DNA of 64,000 nt from Microstegium vimineum (GCA_022036555.1 CM039126.1:5686079-5750078), one strand, 5' to 3'. Positions 23,917 to 35,710 are shown, counted from the stretch's first letter. Numbers and translations are program-made. The notes: generated from the sequence alone by a model not told the origin.

Positions 23917-24576
23917 CTCCCTTTGTTTTTTTTTAAATATTACATTTAATTTGTTCTACGTGAAACATTACAATCTTTGACCAAACATTTTTAAATTTAC
24001 TTATAGTTTCACAATATAAGAATTATATATTATGACAGTGTTTGTCATAATAAATTTAAAAGTATAAATCTTATGACATGAACCTACATAAAATTTTAAA
24101 ATCTAATGATTAAAGATACACATGTTTGATTGAGTACAAATTATACATGTACCCCCTACCCCACATACGCACACTGGCTGTCCCTACCCTCCTTAAGAGG
24201 TGGTGACGTACGAGCGCCCCCAACGGTGCACGGCAGCCCGGTGGCACGCTCGAGGCGGCTTGCGGTGGTGGACGGTGTGCGCGCGGTAGCGCTCCGCAGG
24301 CTCGGAAAACCCTGGATGGGCACCCAGCAGCTTGCGGGAGGCCACCAGCCTGCGTGCGAGCGTAGCGCGGGAGACAGCTCCACTGGCAAATCGATAGCGC
24401 CATAGCGGCGTGCACCGGCAGTGGCTCCCGGTGGGTGCGCAGCAGCGTGCGGCGGTGCACGGGAGGCGGCTGCTGCGGCGGACAACGGCGTGTGCGCAGC
24501 GGCCCCTGGCAGCACTCGAAGCGGTCCCAGGTTCGTGCAGCCACTCGAGGATGTCTTATAATTTAGAATATAGGAG
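23917..24576. mobile_element. Stowaway-like MITE split by a GC-rich insert
   Basis: The left end CTCCCTTTGT follows TA at 23915-23916. The right end AGAATATAGGAG precedes TA at 24577-24578. The AT-rich left part ends near 24130 and AT-rich sequence resumes near 24550. Between them is about 400 bp of strongly GC-rich DNA of different character (CGGCAGC and GTGCGCGCGG-type runs) with open frames on both strands that I cannot assign. I read this as a foreign insert in the MITE, but a composite element is possible. Confidence 0.5.
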
Positions 24577-24777
24577 TATTTTTTAATCTTTTTCCTCCAT
24601 TTATTTTTGAGACGCAAATTGTGAAAACAGAAGCATTCATACTGCTGGTAATTTGTGTTTATATGGACTTTTAGTTAAAAATGTTGTTGGAATTGTTCTA
24701 AACTTCAACTATTTTTGCTCTGGTTGAATTGTGTAATCGGCATGACGGTATCAAAATAGCTAAACCACGGAAGGTAA

Positions 24778-25373
24778 GATTGTCTCCGATAACATTACCC
24801 AAACCTAAAAAAGAGTTCGACATAGTGTTTTTGGGTAGTAAAAAGCCGGTCCAACAGAGCACCCAAACGTGAGAGGCATTTTACCTATCAGCCGAACCAA
24901 TACGCAAATACGCGTCCTCGACTGCAGGCGACGCAAATCCTGCCGCGGGCGTGACCTCCGCGAGCTCCGATGGCGCGGCCGCAGGCGCGATCTCTGCCGC
25001 CTGCGAGCGCAAGCTCCGCCGGCGCGGCCGCGGACAGGATCTGTGCCGGGTGCGAGCGCGAGTTCCGACGGCGCAGCCACGAGCACGAGCTCCGCCGGCT
25101 CGGACGCGGACGCGAGCTCCGACGGCGTGGCCGCGGACGATCTCTGCCGGCTGTGAGCGCGAGCTCCGCCGGGCGCGGCTCTTCTCAACGAGGCGGGTCC
25201 ATGGCTGGGCGGACGTCGTCGCCGCTGCTGGAGGGGATGTCGACTCTCTTTTTTTTTATGCTTATGCGTTGGTTGTTGGAGTTCGTATGATTTGTGTCCT
25301 TGTTTCTTTGGCCATGCGTGACCCAAATGTTGAAATGGCTCTCGTATTTGCATCGGCTCTGTTGGAGATAGTC
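24778..25373. mobile_element. Non-autonomous Harbinger-type element related to 5648-11138
   Basis: The left end GATTGTCTCCGATAACA and the right end CTGTTGGAGATAGTC match the ends of the large Harbinger element. TAA flanks both sides (24775-24777 and 25374-25376). Just inside the left end both elements have ACCCAAA- and TTTTGGGTAGTA-type phrases. The centre is GC-rich with repeated GCGAGCTCCG(A/C)CGGC units, making spurious long open frames on both strands. The length is 596 bp. It was probably mobilised by a transposase of the large element's family. Confidence 0.8.
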
Positions 25374-25376
25374 TAA

Positions 25377-26236
25377 GTGAGGGCCACAATATGAACCCTG
25401 CAGCGACTAGCATGTGGGCCACGGAAGGTTATTGTGGCCCACCTAAGAAGGTGCGAAGATGGCGAGTTTTTTTCGCTGCCTGTTCCGTTATGAAAGCATG
25501 GAAATGATGCAGAGCAAAAGGGCCCTTTATTTGTTTGTTTTTTTTTCGACCAAGTTTTATTTGGGTTCGAGACTTCGAGTTAGGAATGACGGACTGTGAC
25601 TGTTAGAATTAGAACGGAGGACTTGCAAACGCCAAACGATGCTGCCAAGCAGTATACATATGATTCACACAACCGAGCAGTGTTTTTTTATAACTAACCA
25701 AGAAGATGATGCCTTGCTACAACGCGTGCTATCTACAAACCACCTCTCTATATCTGCTCAGTGCTCAAAGTATATAAAAAGATATTTAGTTGACGAAGGT
25801 TTTCCCATAGTTTTTTCGGGAAAAAAAACTGTGCGCAGAGCTTGGCACACAAATGATAAAGCCATGACTTGTAGGCTCTAGCTCACGACTGAAAGATGAG
25901 TTCAGAAACATTGACTGAAACCCCTGCCTATACGTCCGTGGAGGACAGAGTAATAAACTAGATTGTCTCAGTAGCACCTAACAGAGATCAAGATGGTAAT
26001 TACAACCCATGAAACTGAGCAAAATGTTTCAAGCATTTTTCTCCACATATGCTTTCACCCATTTGAATGTTCTGAAAAAAGAAAGGCCAGCTTAAACCAT
26101 TTGAAGTCAGCTCAACACATCAAAACAGAAACAACAAGTTCCTCACCCCACTGTATCTGATCTGAAGCAGCAATACTTGATTTCTGAAGAGAGCCACTGT
26201 TATGCCGATGTTAGGGGACTTAGCTCTCGTATTCCT
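25377..26236. other. Intergenic, downstream of DUF569 gene A
   Basis: No separate gene is seen. The right part, from about 26030, is homologous to sequence downstream of the other minus-strand DUF569 genes and probably holds the 3' UTR of gene A. Confidence 0.45.
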
Positions 26237-28128
26237 CTACGGTGCATCAACATTTGGGTGCCGCAACGCAGAAGCCGCTGAATTTCAAGGGAACAAGTAA
26301 AATCTTTGGATCAGTTAGGCACTAGGCAGTATATATTGGTGCAACAAGTGTTGCAACAGTTAAGCTATGCAGTAACAAGATCAGCATATTAGTTGACAGC
26401 TAAAAAACTGAAATTTCTGGACAGTGAATGGAAATGATCGAACTGAGTTTTCTGAACTGGACAGTTAAAATTCAGTAACAAGATGGATCAGCGTAAACGA
26501 ATCCAATAATTTCTGTATTCAGAGAAGAAGATAGAAACCCCAATAGAAACTGTAAATGTGTAAATAAATATAAATACAACAAAACCTGAAACTATTTCCA
26601 TCAATATCCTCTCCTTACTTATAGTAATTCAGATTAGTCCTAACCAAACAAAATTTCTGAAAAAACTGAATTAAAGCACACATTTAGCAAGTAACAATTT
26701 CCACTGTCATCAATGTAACGCTATGATCTAGTGAACATCTAACTTGCAGCAAAAAAGTTTACAGATTCCTTACAACAAATTCAAATCTACAGAACAGGAA
26801 TGAGCATATGAGCAATGTTACACAATATTAAAGCTAGTGTATACTCCTACTGTCATTGTCTGATCAATTCAGCACCAGTCATCAGATAACAAGCAAGTGC
26901 TACACAGACTACTGAAAAATATGCAAAGCTCACCTGGTGACATGGTGGTGAGGACAATGATCTCCATCGCCTGCTGGTTGTAAGGCAGGTCTATGACCAA
27001 AGGGGTCCGCCGCCCCTGGGAGCCGGCCTTCACGCACAGCGTGATGCGGCGGAATTGTTCGCGCAGCTTGATCGCCAGGTCACCCGTCAGTTGGTACAAG
27101 GACCTGCCGGAGAATTCATACGTCATCCTATCGACTGAACTGATGTCTCCGTGATCATCTGCCCGCATGTATACGATCGTCCGCCACAACACAACTCCAA
27201 GGGGAAGCTGTTGCAATGGAGGTACCAAAAAGCAGACAACGCTGGTACTCAGTGAATAAATCTGAACAAATGCCGCAAAGAAACAAAATGTTCAGAGCGA
27301 ACCAAATGCAGAGGGGGCAAGAATTCAAGAACCCGGACAGAACCACTTCTGAACGAATGTAGTAGTGATCTTGGCACAAAATGTACAGAGAATTGCATCA
27401 ACATTAGGCATAATTCAGTAACAGACATCTTCAGTGACAATGGAGGAAAATCTGGCGAAATGTACCAAGAATTGTGCCAAGGGAAGGGGAATGCTGTCAT
27501 CAAGTTTCGGTGGTTCGAGGCTTCATGCATGCAAACTGAATAAAAGATTCGCAGAATCGACAGATTCCAAGAAAGCTACGAAAATCAACGCAATGAGTTG
27601 CAATGAGAGGCCAGGGGACGACGGCGGGCTCACCGGAGTTACGGCTGGCAGTGGCGGCGGCTCCGGTCTCAGGGGGATGGTCTCGACCACCCAATGCATC
27701 ATCGTGCCGGCATTGTCGATGTCGACGAAGACGCGGCTGTTGAAGAGCGGGTTCCATGGGGTGGCGCGGAGGAGACGGTTGGAGACGTGGAGCATGAGGA
27801 CGTCGCCGCCCTCATCGTCCACCCAGACGGCCTCCCAGAGCACGTCGTCCTGCTCCGGGCTCTCGTAGACGCCCTGGATGGCATGGTGGCCGACGTAGAC
27901 CAGCGACACCTGGTCCGGCGACAGCGCGAGGTAGCGGCCGTAGGCGGCGCTGTGGAGGAGGACGTAGTCGCCGCTGCGCCGCACGACCCGGTGCACCTGC
28001 CACGCCGTGTTCAGGGAGGCGCGGTGCAGACTCAGGGAGACGTACACGCCGTCCTCGTCGGCGTGGAGGTACGTGCCGTGCTTGCGGTTGCGCAGCCGCA
28101 GGTGCATCCCGTCGGGGAAGAAATCCAT
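26237..28128 (-). CDS. DUF569 protein A, three exons, intact
   Basis: Exons are 28128-27634, 27207-26934 and 26277-26237. All have GT..AG introns, giving 269 residues. Exon 1 encodes the DUF569 domain (about residues 1-145; start MDFFPDGMHLRLRNR, then HADEDG, AWQVHRVVRR, AAYGRYLALSP, MMHWVVE). This domain is thought to adopt a beta-trefoil related to fascin/actin-crosslinking proteins. Exon 2 encodes a second, ubiquitin-like associated domain (about 170-256; RTIVYMRADD, FSGRSLYQL, RITLCVKAGSQGR, IIVLTT). Exon 3 adds 13 residues ending LRHPNVDAP. The molecular role of DUF569 proteins is not established. In gene C a one-base difference at this spot removes the stop and lets exon 3 run 42 codons further. 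There is no signal peptide or membrane segment. It is the first of four clustered paralogues. Confidence 0.87.
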
Positions 28129-28290
28129 CGCCGGGAGAAGCGCGCGGAGGCGGCCGGGCGGCGGCGAGGGAGTGGGTTTCTTTGGGTTCTTGGCACTGTT
28201 GCGAGGACGAGGAGGGCAGGTTGTTCGTTGCGACGGTTACGTTTGGGCGACGAGGCGGGGCAGGGAATTTCAAGCCCAATGCCACATGTT

Positions 28291-28313
28291 CACTGGCAGG
28301 TGGGGCCAGTCAG
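28291..28313 (-). promoter_or_regulatory. Shared upstream motif of DUF569 gene A
   Basis: CACTGGCAGGTGGGGCCAGT (+), then CAG, about 165-185 bp upstream of the ATG. A weaker second copy (ACTGGCTTCTGGGGCC) is near 28330. The same motif precedes genes B, C and D. GTGGGGCC fits the class I TCP site GTGGGNCC, but similar sequence is common upstream of grass genes. Confidence 0.45.
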
Positions 28314-28345
28314 GTTATCACACATTTACACTGGCTTCTGGGGCC

Positions 28346-29434
28346 ATGAACGAATGTTTTTTTTTTAACTCATATATCCGACGACTCGTGCAGGGTAAAG
28401 TAATGAGCCCTTTTCCTTTATGTTTTTATAGAATATAATAATTTGGCAAGTGCTTTGGCTTTTCATTCAGTAGTAAGCAGGTTTCTAACATAGAAGGCCT
28501 TTTCGACTGTAATCTTTCCGGCAACTAAGGTATATTTATATATTTTTTAAAATGTAGTGGTTTCATATTTTTCTAATTTAATTGAATTATTTATGAATTC
28601 TAGAAAATAAAAGAAGACTTCCTTATTACTTTTAAAAAAAAAATTATAAATCACACCGGTTAGATGGACATATTTATCTGGTATTGATAGTTCAGTGGCC
28701 TTGAAGTTGTTTTTATATTGGAAGATGGAAAACTGAAAACAGACTTATCCCTTTTCATTTTAGCACACTCCACTCCTAAGCCCATAGCTATTTTTAGACT
28801 TTGTTTGGATGTTATCGGTTTATCTCAATCCACATATGTGCGATAGATTGGAGTCAAATTTAAAGTTCCATATTTTAACAGTGTTCTACTTCTATTAGCT
28901 CACCGGTTCATACAGAAACAAAAGGAAGAGGCGTTTCCGATGTATCGTCAACCGTCGAACAGGTTCTGCACTTCTGCGCACAGCTTCATTCATCACACAA
29001 ACGACACAACAGTGATTTCCAGCTCATGACTAAAAGGCTAAGTTCAGAAAACTTTGGCTCTAACCATTCAGTAAAGACGGTAACTACGACCATTGTTACT
29101 GTACAATGTCGTTGAGGCACTATTTCCACACAATGCATCCATCGCTTTTCAAGTTCTGAAACTTCAAGCCCAATTCAAAAAGATTACAGTCAAAAGAGTG
29201 CATCACCTCTACTAGTACCAGAAACAGAACTAGTAGTACCAGAAACAGAACTACTAGTACCAGAAACAGGACTTGCTGAGTACTCGTTTTCTGAAGCTAC
29301 CAGAGCAGAAAAGCACAACCAGTTCTTGTCTAGTTGTATGTGAAGCAGAGATACTTGTCCTGTCTCCTTTCTGAAGAGACGAACTCCGATGCAGAAGCCT
29401 TTGTTCTCGTATTCTCTACCTCTTTGGTGCATCA
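28346..29434. other. Intergenic between DUF569 genes A and B
   Basis: AT-rich with no gene. About 28950-29434 resembles the 3' flank of the other minus-strand DUF569 copies and likely includes the 3' UTR of gene B. A short tandem repeat (ACTAGTACCAGAAACAG, about 3 units) lies at about 29210-29270. Confidence 0.5.
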
Positions 29435-31845
29435 TCAAACATTTGCGTACACTAACTCCTGAGCAGCTGAATTTACAAGGGAACAAGTTAAATAGTGAAA
29501 CAGTTAGGCACTAGGAAGCAAGTATTGGTGATGCGATTGTTGCGTCAGTTCAAAAGAAGACATTTAGCAGAAGAAAAAGAAATTTATGTTCCGTTAAAAA
29601 AAACTGAAATCTCTGGACAGTGAGTCAAAGTAGTGGCAGAATATTCTGAACTGACGGGGTTTAAACCGATCCAGTTATTAATTTCTACATTCTTAGTACT
29701 TTTAGCATCGACAAAAAGACTGATATGCAAGAGAATCTGTAAACACAGACAAACCATGAAATTAATTCTAACATTTGTGAAACACCTCTGCTTATCAGTA
29801 GCTTGTTTCAGATTAGTCCTAACCATTTTCTGAAACATATGTTAAGTAGAAACCAAAACCATACAGATGTTGGAAACTACATGACTAAAACAACAAAAAA
29901 AACCAAAAACCCAAGAAGAGGATACTGGATGCAGCAACTAGCCAAATATATACACTCAAAATCAAAACTAAATAAATTCTCTGAACATTTGAGCTAAAGT
30001 ACACGCTAGGCAAGTTACAGGTTCTACTGATCTTCTAAACTAAAGAAATAACACTATGATCTTCTAAACATCTGGCATGCAGCAACAAGTTCAGTAGCTC
30101 ACTGATCTCTCACAGCAAAGTTCAAACAACAAAACTGCACTCCTTATTACTCCTTATCAGTATTCAAGTTGGTAATGTACTCTTATCACTTTGATCAACT
30201 GAACACCTTTTATGAGAAGAGTAACAAGTGCTGCAGAGATTACCGAAAACAAAAACCAGCAAGTTCTTACCTGTCGACCCGGTGGTGAGGACGACGATGT
30301 TCATGGTCTTTTCATCGAAAGGAAGGTCGATGACCAGAGGAGTCAGCCGCCCGTTTGAGCCGGCCCAAGCGCACAGCGTGATGCCTAAGACGTTGTTCGC
30401 TTCACCCAGTTCGCCTGCTAAATCTCTCCTCAGGTTGAACACGGACTGGCCCTCGAACTGTAAGTCTCTCCATTGGAGCGTATTGAAGTCTCCCTGATCG
30501 TCCAGGCGCGCGTAGTTGATTCTCCGCCGAAGCACCGGTTGAGGCGCTTGTGCCTGGACGCCGAGGCCCTGGCTCCGGCGGCGGATTGGGCCACCGATGT
30601 TCACCGCTGGAGGCTGTTGCAGTGGAGCAAAGAACTGGTGTTTAGGAAACCAAAACAAGCAGACTACACTGGCAACTCAGGGAGCATCGGTACCAGTCGA
30701 GGTTGTTTATGAAACCGAAACAAGCAGACAACACTGGGAATGGGAGGTCTAAATACACATTGCAATGAGAACAAAATGTTGAGACCTAGGTAAGCAGTCC
30801 TTGCTACGATGTGGCAAGAAAATAGACCCATGCATTGCTCAAATTATTCAGAAAACAAGTACTGAGAAAGAATTCCAATGATAAAAAGAACTTGATAGCC
30901 CGCTGAACTAACGCAGATCTAGGAATAACAAGGACAAATTGATGAAGCTGTCAGCATTTTCCTACACTGTTAGGGGCATCCCAAGAAATCTAGCAAAATA
31001 ATTTCTCTAGAACAGACAATAGAAGTTTTGGTACGAAATGGGAAGACAACAAAGACTATGATATTCTGAATTTCCGATCAAGAACTGTTCCCTAAAGCGA
31101 ACCGAAAGCAGAGCAGCAAGAATTCAAGAGCCCAGAACCTCTGCTCCCCCAAGAGAACTTTGGAGCGAAAGAAAGTAGTGATATTAGCCCAAATTGTACG
31201 AAAGAACTGCAGCATCAAAGATTCAGTACCTAATAGTCACGGTACAGTACAGTAACAGAGACAAGAGCCCAATCATTAAGCAAGCTTGAATGGGATGTCG
31301 TCGGACAAATTCGAAGAACCGTTCTAGTCCCAGACCAACGCGAGGAGTTCGACGCGGAGGGACGGCGAGCTCACCGGAATCGGATCTGGTGGAGGTGGAA
31401 GCTCAGGCGGGAACAGTCTTCGGGGGATAGCCTCGACCACCCAATGCATTGGCGAGTCCCCGTTGGGGCGGCGCAAGTCGCCGAAGCTGGGGTTGCGGTT
31501 GCTGATGAAGATGTCGCCGGACCCATCCGCTGCCCTGCGGGCCTGAAACAGGACGTTGTCCTGCTCCGGGGAATCGTAGGTGCACTGGACGGTGAGGTAG
31601 CCATACGCGTCCTCGTCCTTGCCCTCTATTTGGGCGGTGAGGTACCAGCCGTAGGCGGCGTTCTGGAAGAGCACGTAGTCGGTGCCGCCGCGCACCAGGC
31701 GATGCACCGCCCACGCTCTGTGCAGCATCGTCCCACCAAAGTTCTCGCCACAGCGGATGAGCTCCCCGTCCTCTCTGGCGAAAAGGTACGCTTGGTACTC
31801 GCGGCTCCACAGCCACACGTGCGTCCGGTCCTGGAAGGAGTCCAT
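29435..31845 (-). CDS. DUF569 protein B, three exons, intact
   Basis: Exons are 31845-31375, 30613-30271 and 29466-29435. Junctions are GT..AG and in phase, giving 281 residues. Exon 1 has the DUF569 domain (MDSFQDRTHVWLWSREYQ, AWAVHRLVRGG, AAYGWYL, SPMHWVVEAIP), more diverged than in A, C and D (WSRE replaces RNR, ENFGG replaces the usual loop). Exon 2 carries about 20 extra residues before the ubiquitin-like domain (a basic/Pro-Gln stretch, GGPIRRRSQGLGVQ). Then come RINYARLDDQGD, FEGQSVFNLRRDL, GITLCAWAGSNGR and IVVLTT. Exon 3 is very short, ending ELVYANV. It no longer reads LRHPN, so the tail is degenerate. It is intact otherwise. A long GAA/TTC microsatellite lies about 100 bp upstream of the ATG. 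Confidence 0.82.
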
Positions 31846-31944
31846 CGCCGGCGCTGGTTCTTTTGTGCGAGGGCGGGGGGCTTGGGTTGCTTGGCGTTGG
31901 CGTATGGCGTTGGCGCTGGCGCTGTTGCGTTGCGAGGGGAAGCG

Positions 31945-31993
31945 GAGAAGAAGAAGAAGAAGAAGAAGAAGAAGAAGAAGAAGAAGAAGAAGA
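31945..31993. repeat. (GAA)n/(TTC)n microsatellite upstream of gene B
   Basis: About 16 GAA units (+), which read TTC on the coding strand of gene B, beginning about 100 bp upstream of its ATG and so probably in the 5' UTR or core promoter. The long poly-Glu and poly-Arg frames across it are artefacts. Confidence 0.9.
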
Positions 31994-32158
31994 GGAGGAG
32001 TTTGTTGCGGCAGTTACGTTTGCGCACCGAGGCGGGGTGGGGTATTTCAAGGCGACGGGCCTTCTTCTGCTGGGCTGGGCTGGGCTCTGGGCTGGGCTCT
32101 GGTGGAATCACAAGCGCAGGTCGGTTGCTGCACTGGGCACTGGCCAGCTGTCCGTCCA

Positions 32159-32179
32159 TTGGCAGGTGGGGTCAGTCAG
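32159..32179 (-). promoter_or_regulatory. Shared upstream motif of DUF569 gene B
   Basis: TTGGCAGGTGGGGTCAGTCA (+), about 315 bp upstream of the ATG. A second variant, ACTGGCATGTGGGTCCAC, is at about 32223-32240. It corresponds to the motif at 28291, 35688 and 36809-36872. Confidence 0.45.
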
Positions 32180-32249
32180 GGGCTCAGGGCCGGGAGACGA
32201 GTCAGTTCTGCCAGGCTGCAGCCACTGGCATGTGGGTCCACAAAAATTG

Positions 32250-32851
32250 ATCATTAGTACGTATCGTTCTACATGTTGGTCTCAAGCATAAGAACACAAC
32301 TACACAAGCCATTAGTATTTTTTGGTTCAGAGTACGCACTGTCTCCCATTAAGGACCTGTGCAAAGAAAAGCCTTCATGGTTCATACCCTGGTCATGGAC
32401 GCATAGATGCCTCTGCGCTTATGCTCACTCTAAGGGAAAGATTAGTGGAGACACCAGACCGACGGATGCCACTAATTTGAAGTAAAAGAACTCCTTGGTA
32501 GACCATTGCCCACAAATGATGAAACTATGCTTTTAGCTCATGTCATGGGCATGGCTGAAAACCAAGTTCAGGTAATACTTTATACAACATGATTCGGGAG
32601 CAAAAATTATTCAGATTTGGAGGCTTTTATTCCATCACGTAAATGAAAGAACCCTTTCTTGCACATCAAGGGAGCAAGATACAGAGTAAACTACCAACAT
32701 TTACTTCGTTTCTTTCGGAAGGAAACATATTCTTCTTATCTCCTACAGATATAAAGATGGCAATTACAACCAATGAAATTGCACAAGATCGTTCGGGCAT
32801 TTTTTCCCCACACAGTGATTCACTCGTTTGTACTTCAACTAAAAGGCTAAC
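32250..32851. other. Intergenic between DUF569 genes B and C
   Basis: No gene is recognised. The right part likely includes the 3' UTR of gene C. Confidence 0.45.
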
Positions 32852-35307
32852 TCAAACCACAAGTGGAGTTCCTGAGTTTTCTGAAACTATCACTCCCTCA
32901 ACAAAAGAACCAACAGCCAGTTCTCGTCCCATCTGAGCCGTGATGTTGTTGTTAGAAGTCCAGCTTTTGTATTCCTGTACTGGTGCATCAACATTTGGGT
33001 GACGCAATGCCAAAGCCGCTGCATTCACAAGGAAAAATGTGAAAACGGTGACAATTATAAATATAGCATCTAGTGACAAGATCAACATATTGGTTGACAA
33101 GTGAAAAAACTGAAATTTCTAAACAGTGAATCAAAGTATTCGCAAACTGAATTTCCTGAAGTTATGAGGTTGTTAATGAATCCAATATTTTTTGTATTTG
33201 GTATGTAATTTTTGAATCTGCGATAAATACCCAGGTCCCAAGAGAATCTGTAAATATTGCCACAACTAAATTTTCTGAAATAAACTGTCAAGATTCAGTA
33301 ACAATACAAGATGGATCAGCATAAGTGAATCCAATAATTCCTATATTCGAAGAGAAGCTATAAAAGAGTAAATTCAACAAAGCCTGAAATTATTTCCATC
33401 AATCTGCTCTTCATATTTATAGTGCTTGAAATTAGTACTGACCATGCAAACTATACTTTTCTATAAAACACATGTCAGCACACCAAGCACATGACCAGAA
33501 TGAACCCTAAAACTCAAGAAGAGTGTACTAACTATAATTCAGCAACTATACATTAAAACTACGTACAAGTCTCTCAACATCTCAACTACAGCAGACAACT
33601 GAGTTGCAGTCCGGTACTAATTCAAAACTGAGTTGCAGCAACAAGTTTACTGATCCCTCATAACTAATTCGAAACTACAGAACAAGATTTTTTTTTGAAT
33701 GCAAGCTACAGAACAGGAATAGGAGTGAGCATATGAGCAATGGTGTGTTTATTGTCATCCTCTGATCAACAGATTACCAATCATGAGATGCGAATCACAT
33801 AACAAGCAAGTGCTACGCAGAGTGCTGAAAAAAAAAACTACAAAGCTCTCACCTTGTGACATGGTGGTGAGGACAATGATCTCCATGGCGTGCAGATTGG
33901 AAGGCAGGTTGATGGCTAAAGGGGTCAGCCGCCCTTGGGAGCCGGCCCGCACGCACAGCGTGATGCGGTGGATCGGTTCGTTGAGCTGCCTTGCCAGGTT
34001 GTCTCTCAGTTGGAACAAGGACCTACCGTAGAATTCGAAGCTTCTCCTGAAGAGTGGGTTGACGTTCCCTTGATCATCTGCCTGCATGTATACGATCCTC
34101 CGCCACAACGACACCAGAAAAGTGGGACGCTGTTGCAAATGGAACACTAGTTGTTAGGAACCAAAACAAGCAGACAACACGTACCACCAATGAGAACAGA
34201 CTGTTCAGACCTAATTGAGTAATTGCGATGTAGCAAGGATCTGATAAAAACAAGAACTGTACATTGCCCTCAAGTAAGAAGAACCCCATACTTTTAGTTT
34301 AGAAGACCACCTACGGGCTAGTGCAGTTTCTCGAATGAACATAACTACTAAGCCTACACTATTAAGGACATTTCTCAAGAAGGGTTACAAGTTTTGGATG
34401 TCAGGTACAAAATGGGAACCTAGTCAAGAACTACTCCCTAAAGCAAACCAAATGAAGAGGTGCAAGAACTGGACAAAAACCACTCCGGCCAACAGAACTT
34501 GAATTTCTGAACCGAAGTGGTAGTGACCTTGGCACAAATTACACAAGGAATTGCATCATCACCCTGACACATTCAGTAGCTACGGAGGAAAATCTAACAA
34601 AATGTACCAAGAATTGTGCCAAGGGGAGGGGGCAGGGGAATATGTTCATCAAGTTTCAGTAGCAACATTGTAAAAGATTTGCAGAATCGACATATTCCAA
34701 GAATAACTCTACCCAAAATGAACGCGGAGAGTTGCAAGGAGAGGCGAGTAGGGGACGACGAGCTCACATCCTTTGAGCGGGCAATGACTGGCGGCTCTGG
34801 TCTCAGGGGAATGGCCTCGACCACCCAATGCATCGTGGTGCCGACGCTGTCGTCGCTGTCGACGAAGGCGTGGCTGTAGGAGAAGGTGTTCCAGGGGCTG
34901 GCGTGGAGGAGACGGTTAGAGGCGTGGCGCATGAGGACGTAGATGTTGTTGTCCACCTCATCCACCTTGGCGGCGCTGTTCCTCACCTCATCCACCCTGG
35001 CGGCCACCCAGAGGACGTCGTCCTGCTCAGGGGCCTCGTAGACGCCCTGGACCGTGAGGTTGGCCTGGTGACCTGTGTCGACCTGCGACGTCTCGGGTGA
35101 GAGGGCGAGGTACCGGCCGTAGGCAGCGCTGTGGAGGAGGACGTAGCTGCGGTCGTTGCGCAGGACCCGGTGCACCTACCACGCCGTGTTCAGGGAGGCG
35201 CAGTTCGGCTTCAGGGAGACGCCCACGCCGTCGTCGTTGGCGTGGAGGTACGTGCCGTGCGTGCGGTTCCGCAGCTGCACGAGCGCCTGGTCGGTGAAGA
35301 ACTCCAT
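32852..35307 (-). pseudogene. DUF569 copy C, full structure with one premature TAG
   Basis: Exons are 35307-34768, 34129-33853 and 33018-32852 (328 codons counting stops). Splice sites and phases are as in gene A. Exon 1 begins MEFFTDQALVQLRNR and contains LHANDDGVGVSL. The conserved A-W-Q-V-H of the paralogues reads A-W-stop-V-H here: codon 44 is TAG (35178-35176) where A and D have CAG. The rest is open and well conserved (AAYGRYLALSP, TMHWVVEAIPLRP, RRIVYMQADDQGN, RITLCVRAGSQGR, IIVLTTMS). A short internal duplication gives VDEV twice near residues 105-120. Exon 3 runs 55 codons to TGA, much longer than in A. It could be a recent pseudogene, a read-through gene or an N-terminally shortened protein starting at MHRVLRNDR. 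Confidence 0.8.
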
Positions 35308-35687
35308 CGCTCGTGGCGGCGGCGGCGGTGCTTCTCCTGCGGAGGCGAGGGGGTGGGTTTCTCGCGTGCTGTTGCCAGGCGAAGGGAATTGGAGCGGTGG
35401 TGCGCGTGGAGGTCGTCGGAGGTGTTCGTTGCGACTTGCGACGGTTACTTTTGTGCGGTGAGACGCAGGCGTACTTGGTCAGCGATCTTTGTCATCATGC
35501 ACCATTTGTCTAGGAGTATTAGCTAGTAGCTTCCAATGTCAATTTGTCCGGTTTGCCGGCTGATCCAATGTCAACCACCGCCATCCAGGCATGCCAGGGC
35601 TCACCGCATACGCCGGCTTTTTCGAGGTCGGGAAGCCGAAGAAGGGCGAACTCGCAGGCGTACGTGGCTTGCTGAATGCGAGCTGTG

Positions 35688-35710
35688 CACTAGCAAGTGG
35701 GGTCAGTCAG
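35688..35710 (-). promoter_or_regulatory. Shared upstream motif of DUF569 copy C
   Basis: CACTAGCAAGTGGGGTCAGT (+), then CAG, about 380-400 bp upstream of the ATG. GGGACCCACTGACG follows at about 35714. It is the same motif family as in A, B and D. Confidence 0.4.

Noticed and set aside
24805..25422. 205-codon minus frame and three plus frames
   Set aside because: They come from a repeated GC-rich unit inside a non-autonomous Harbinger element and run across its end, with no protein family recognised.
27694..28438. Plus-strand frames opposite DUF569 gene A
   Set aside because: Antisense shadows of a GC-rich exon.
31403..32291. Frames with long poly-Glu, poly-Ser, poly-Arg or poly-Phe
   Set aside because: Produced by the GAA/TTC microsatellite and antisense of gene B.
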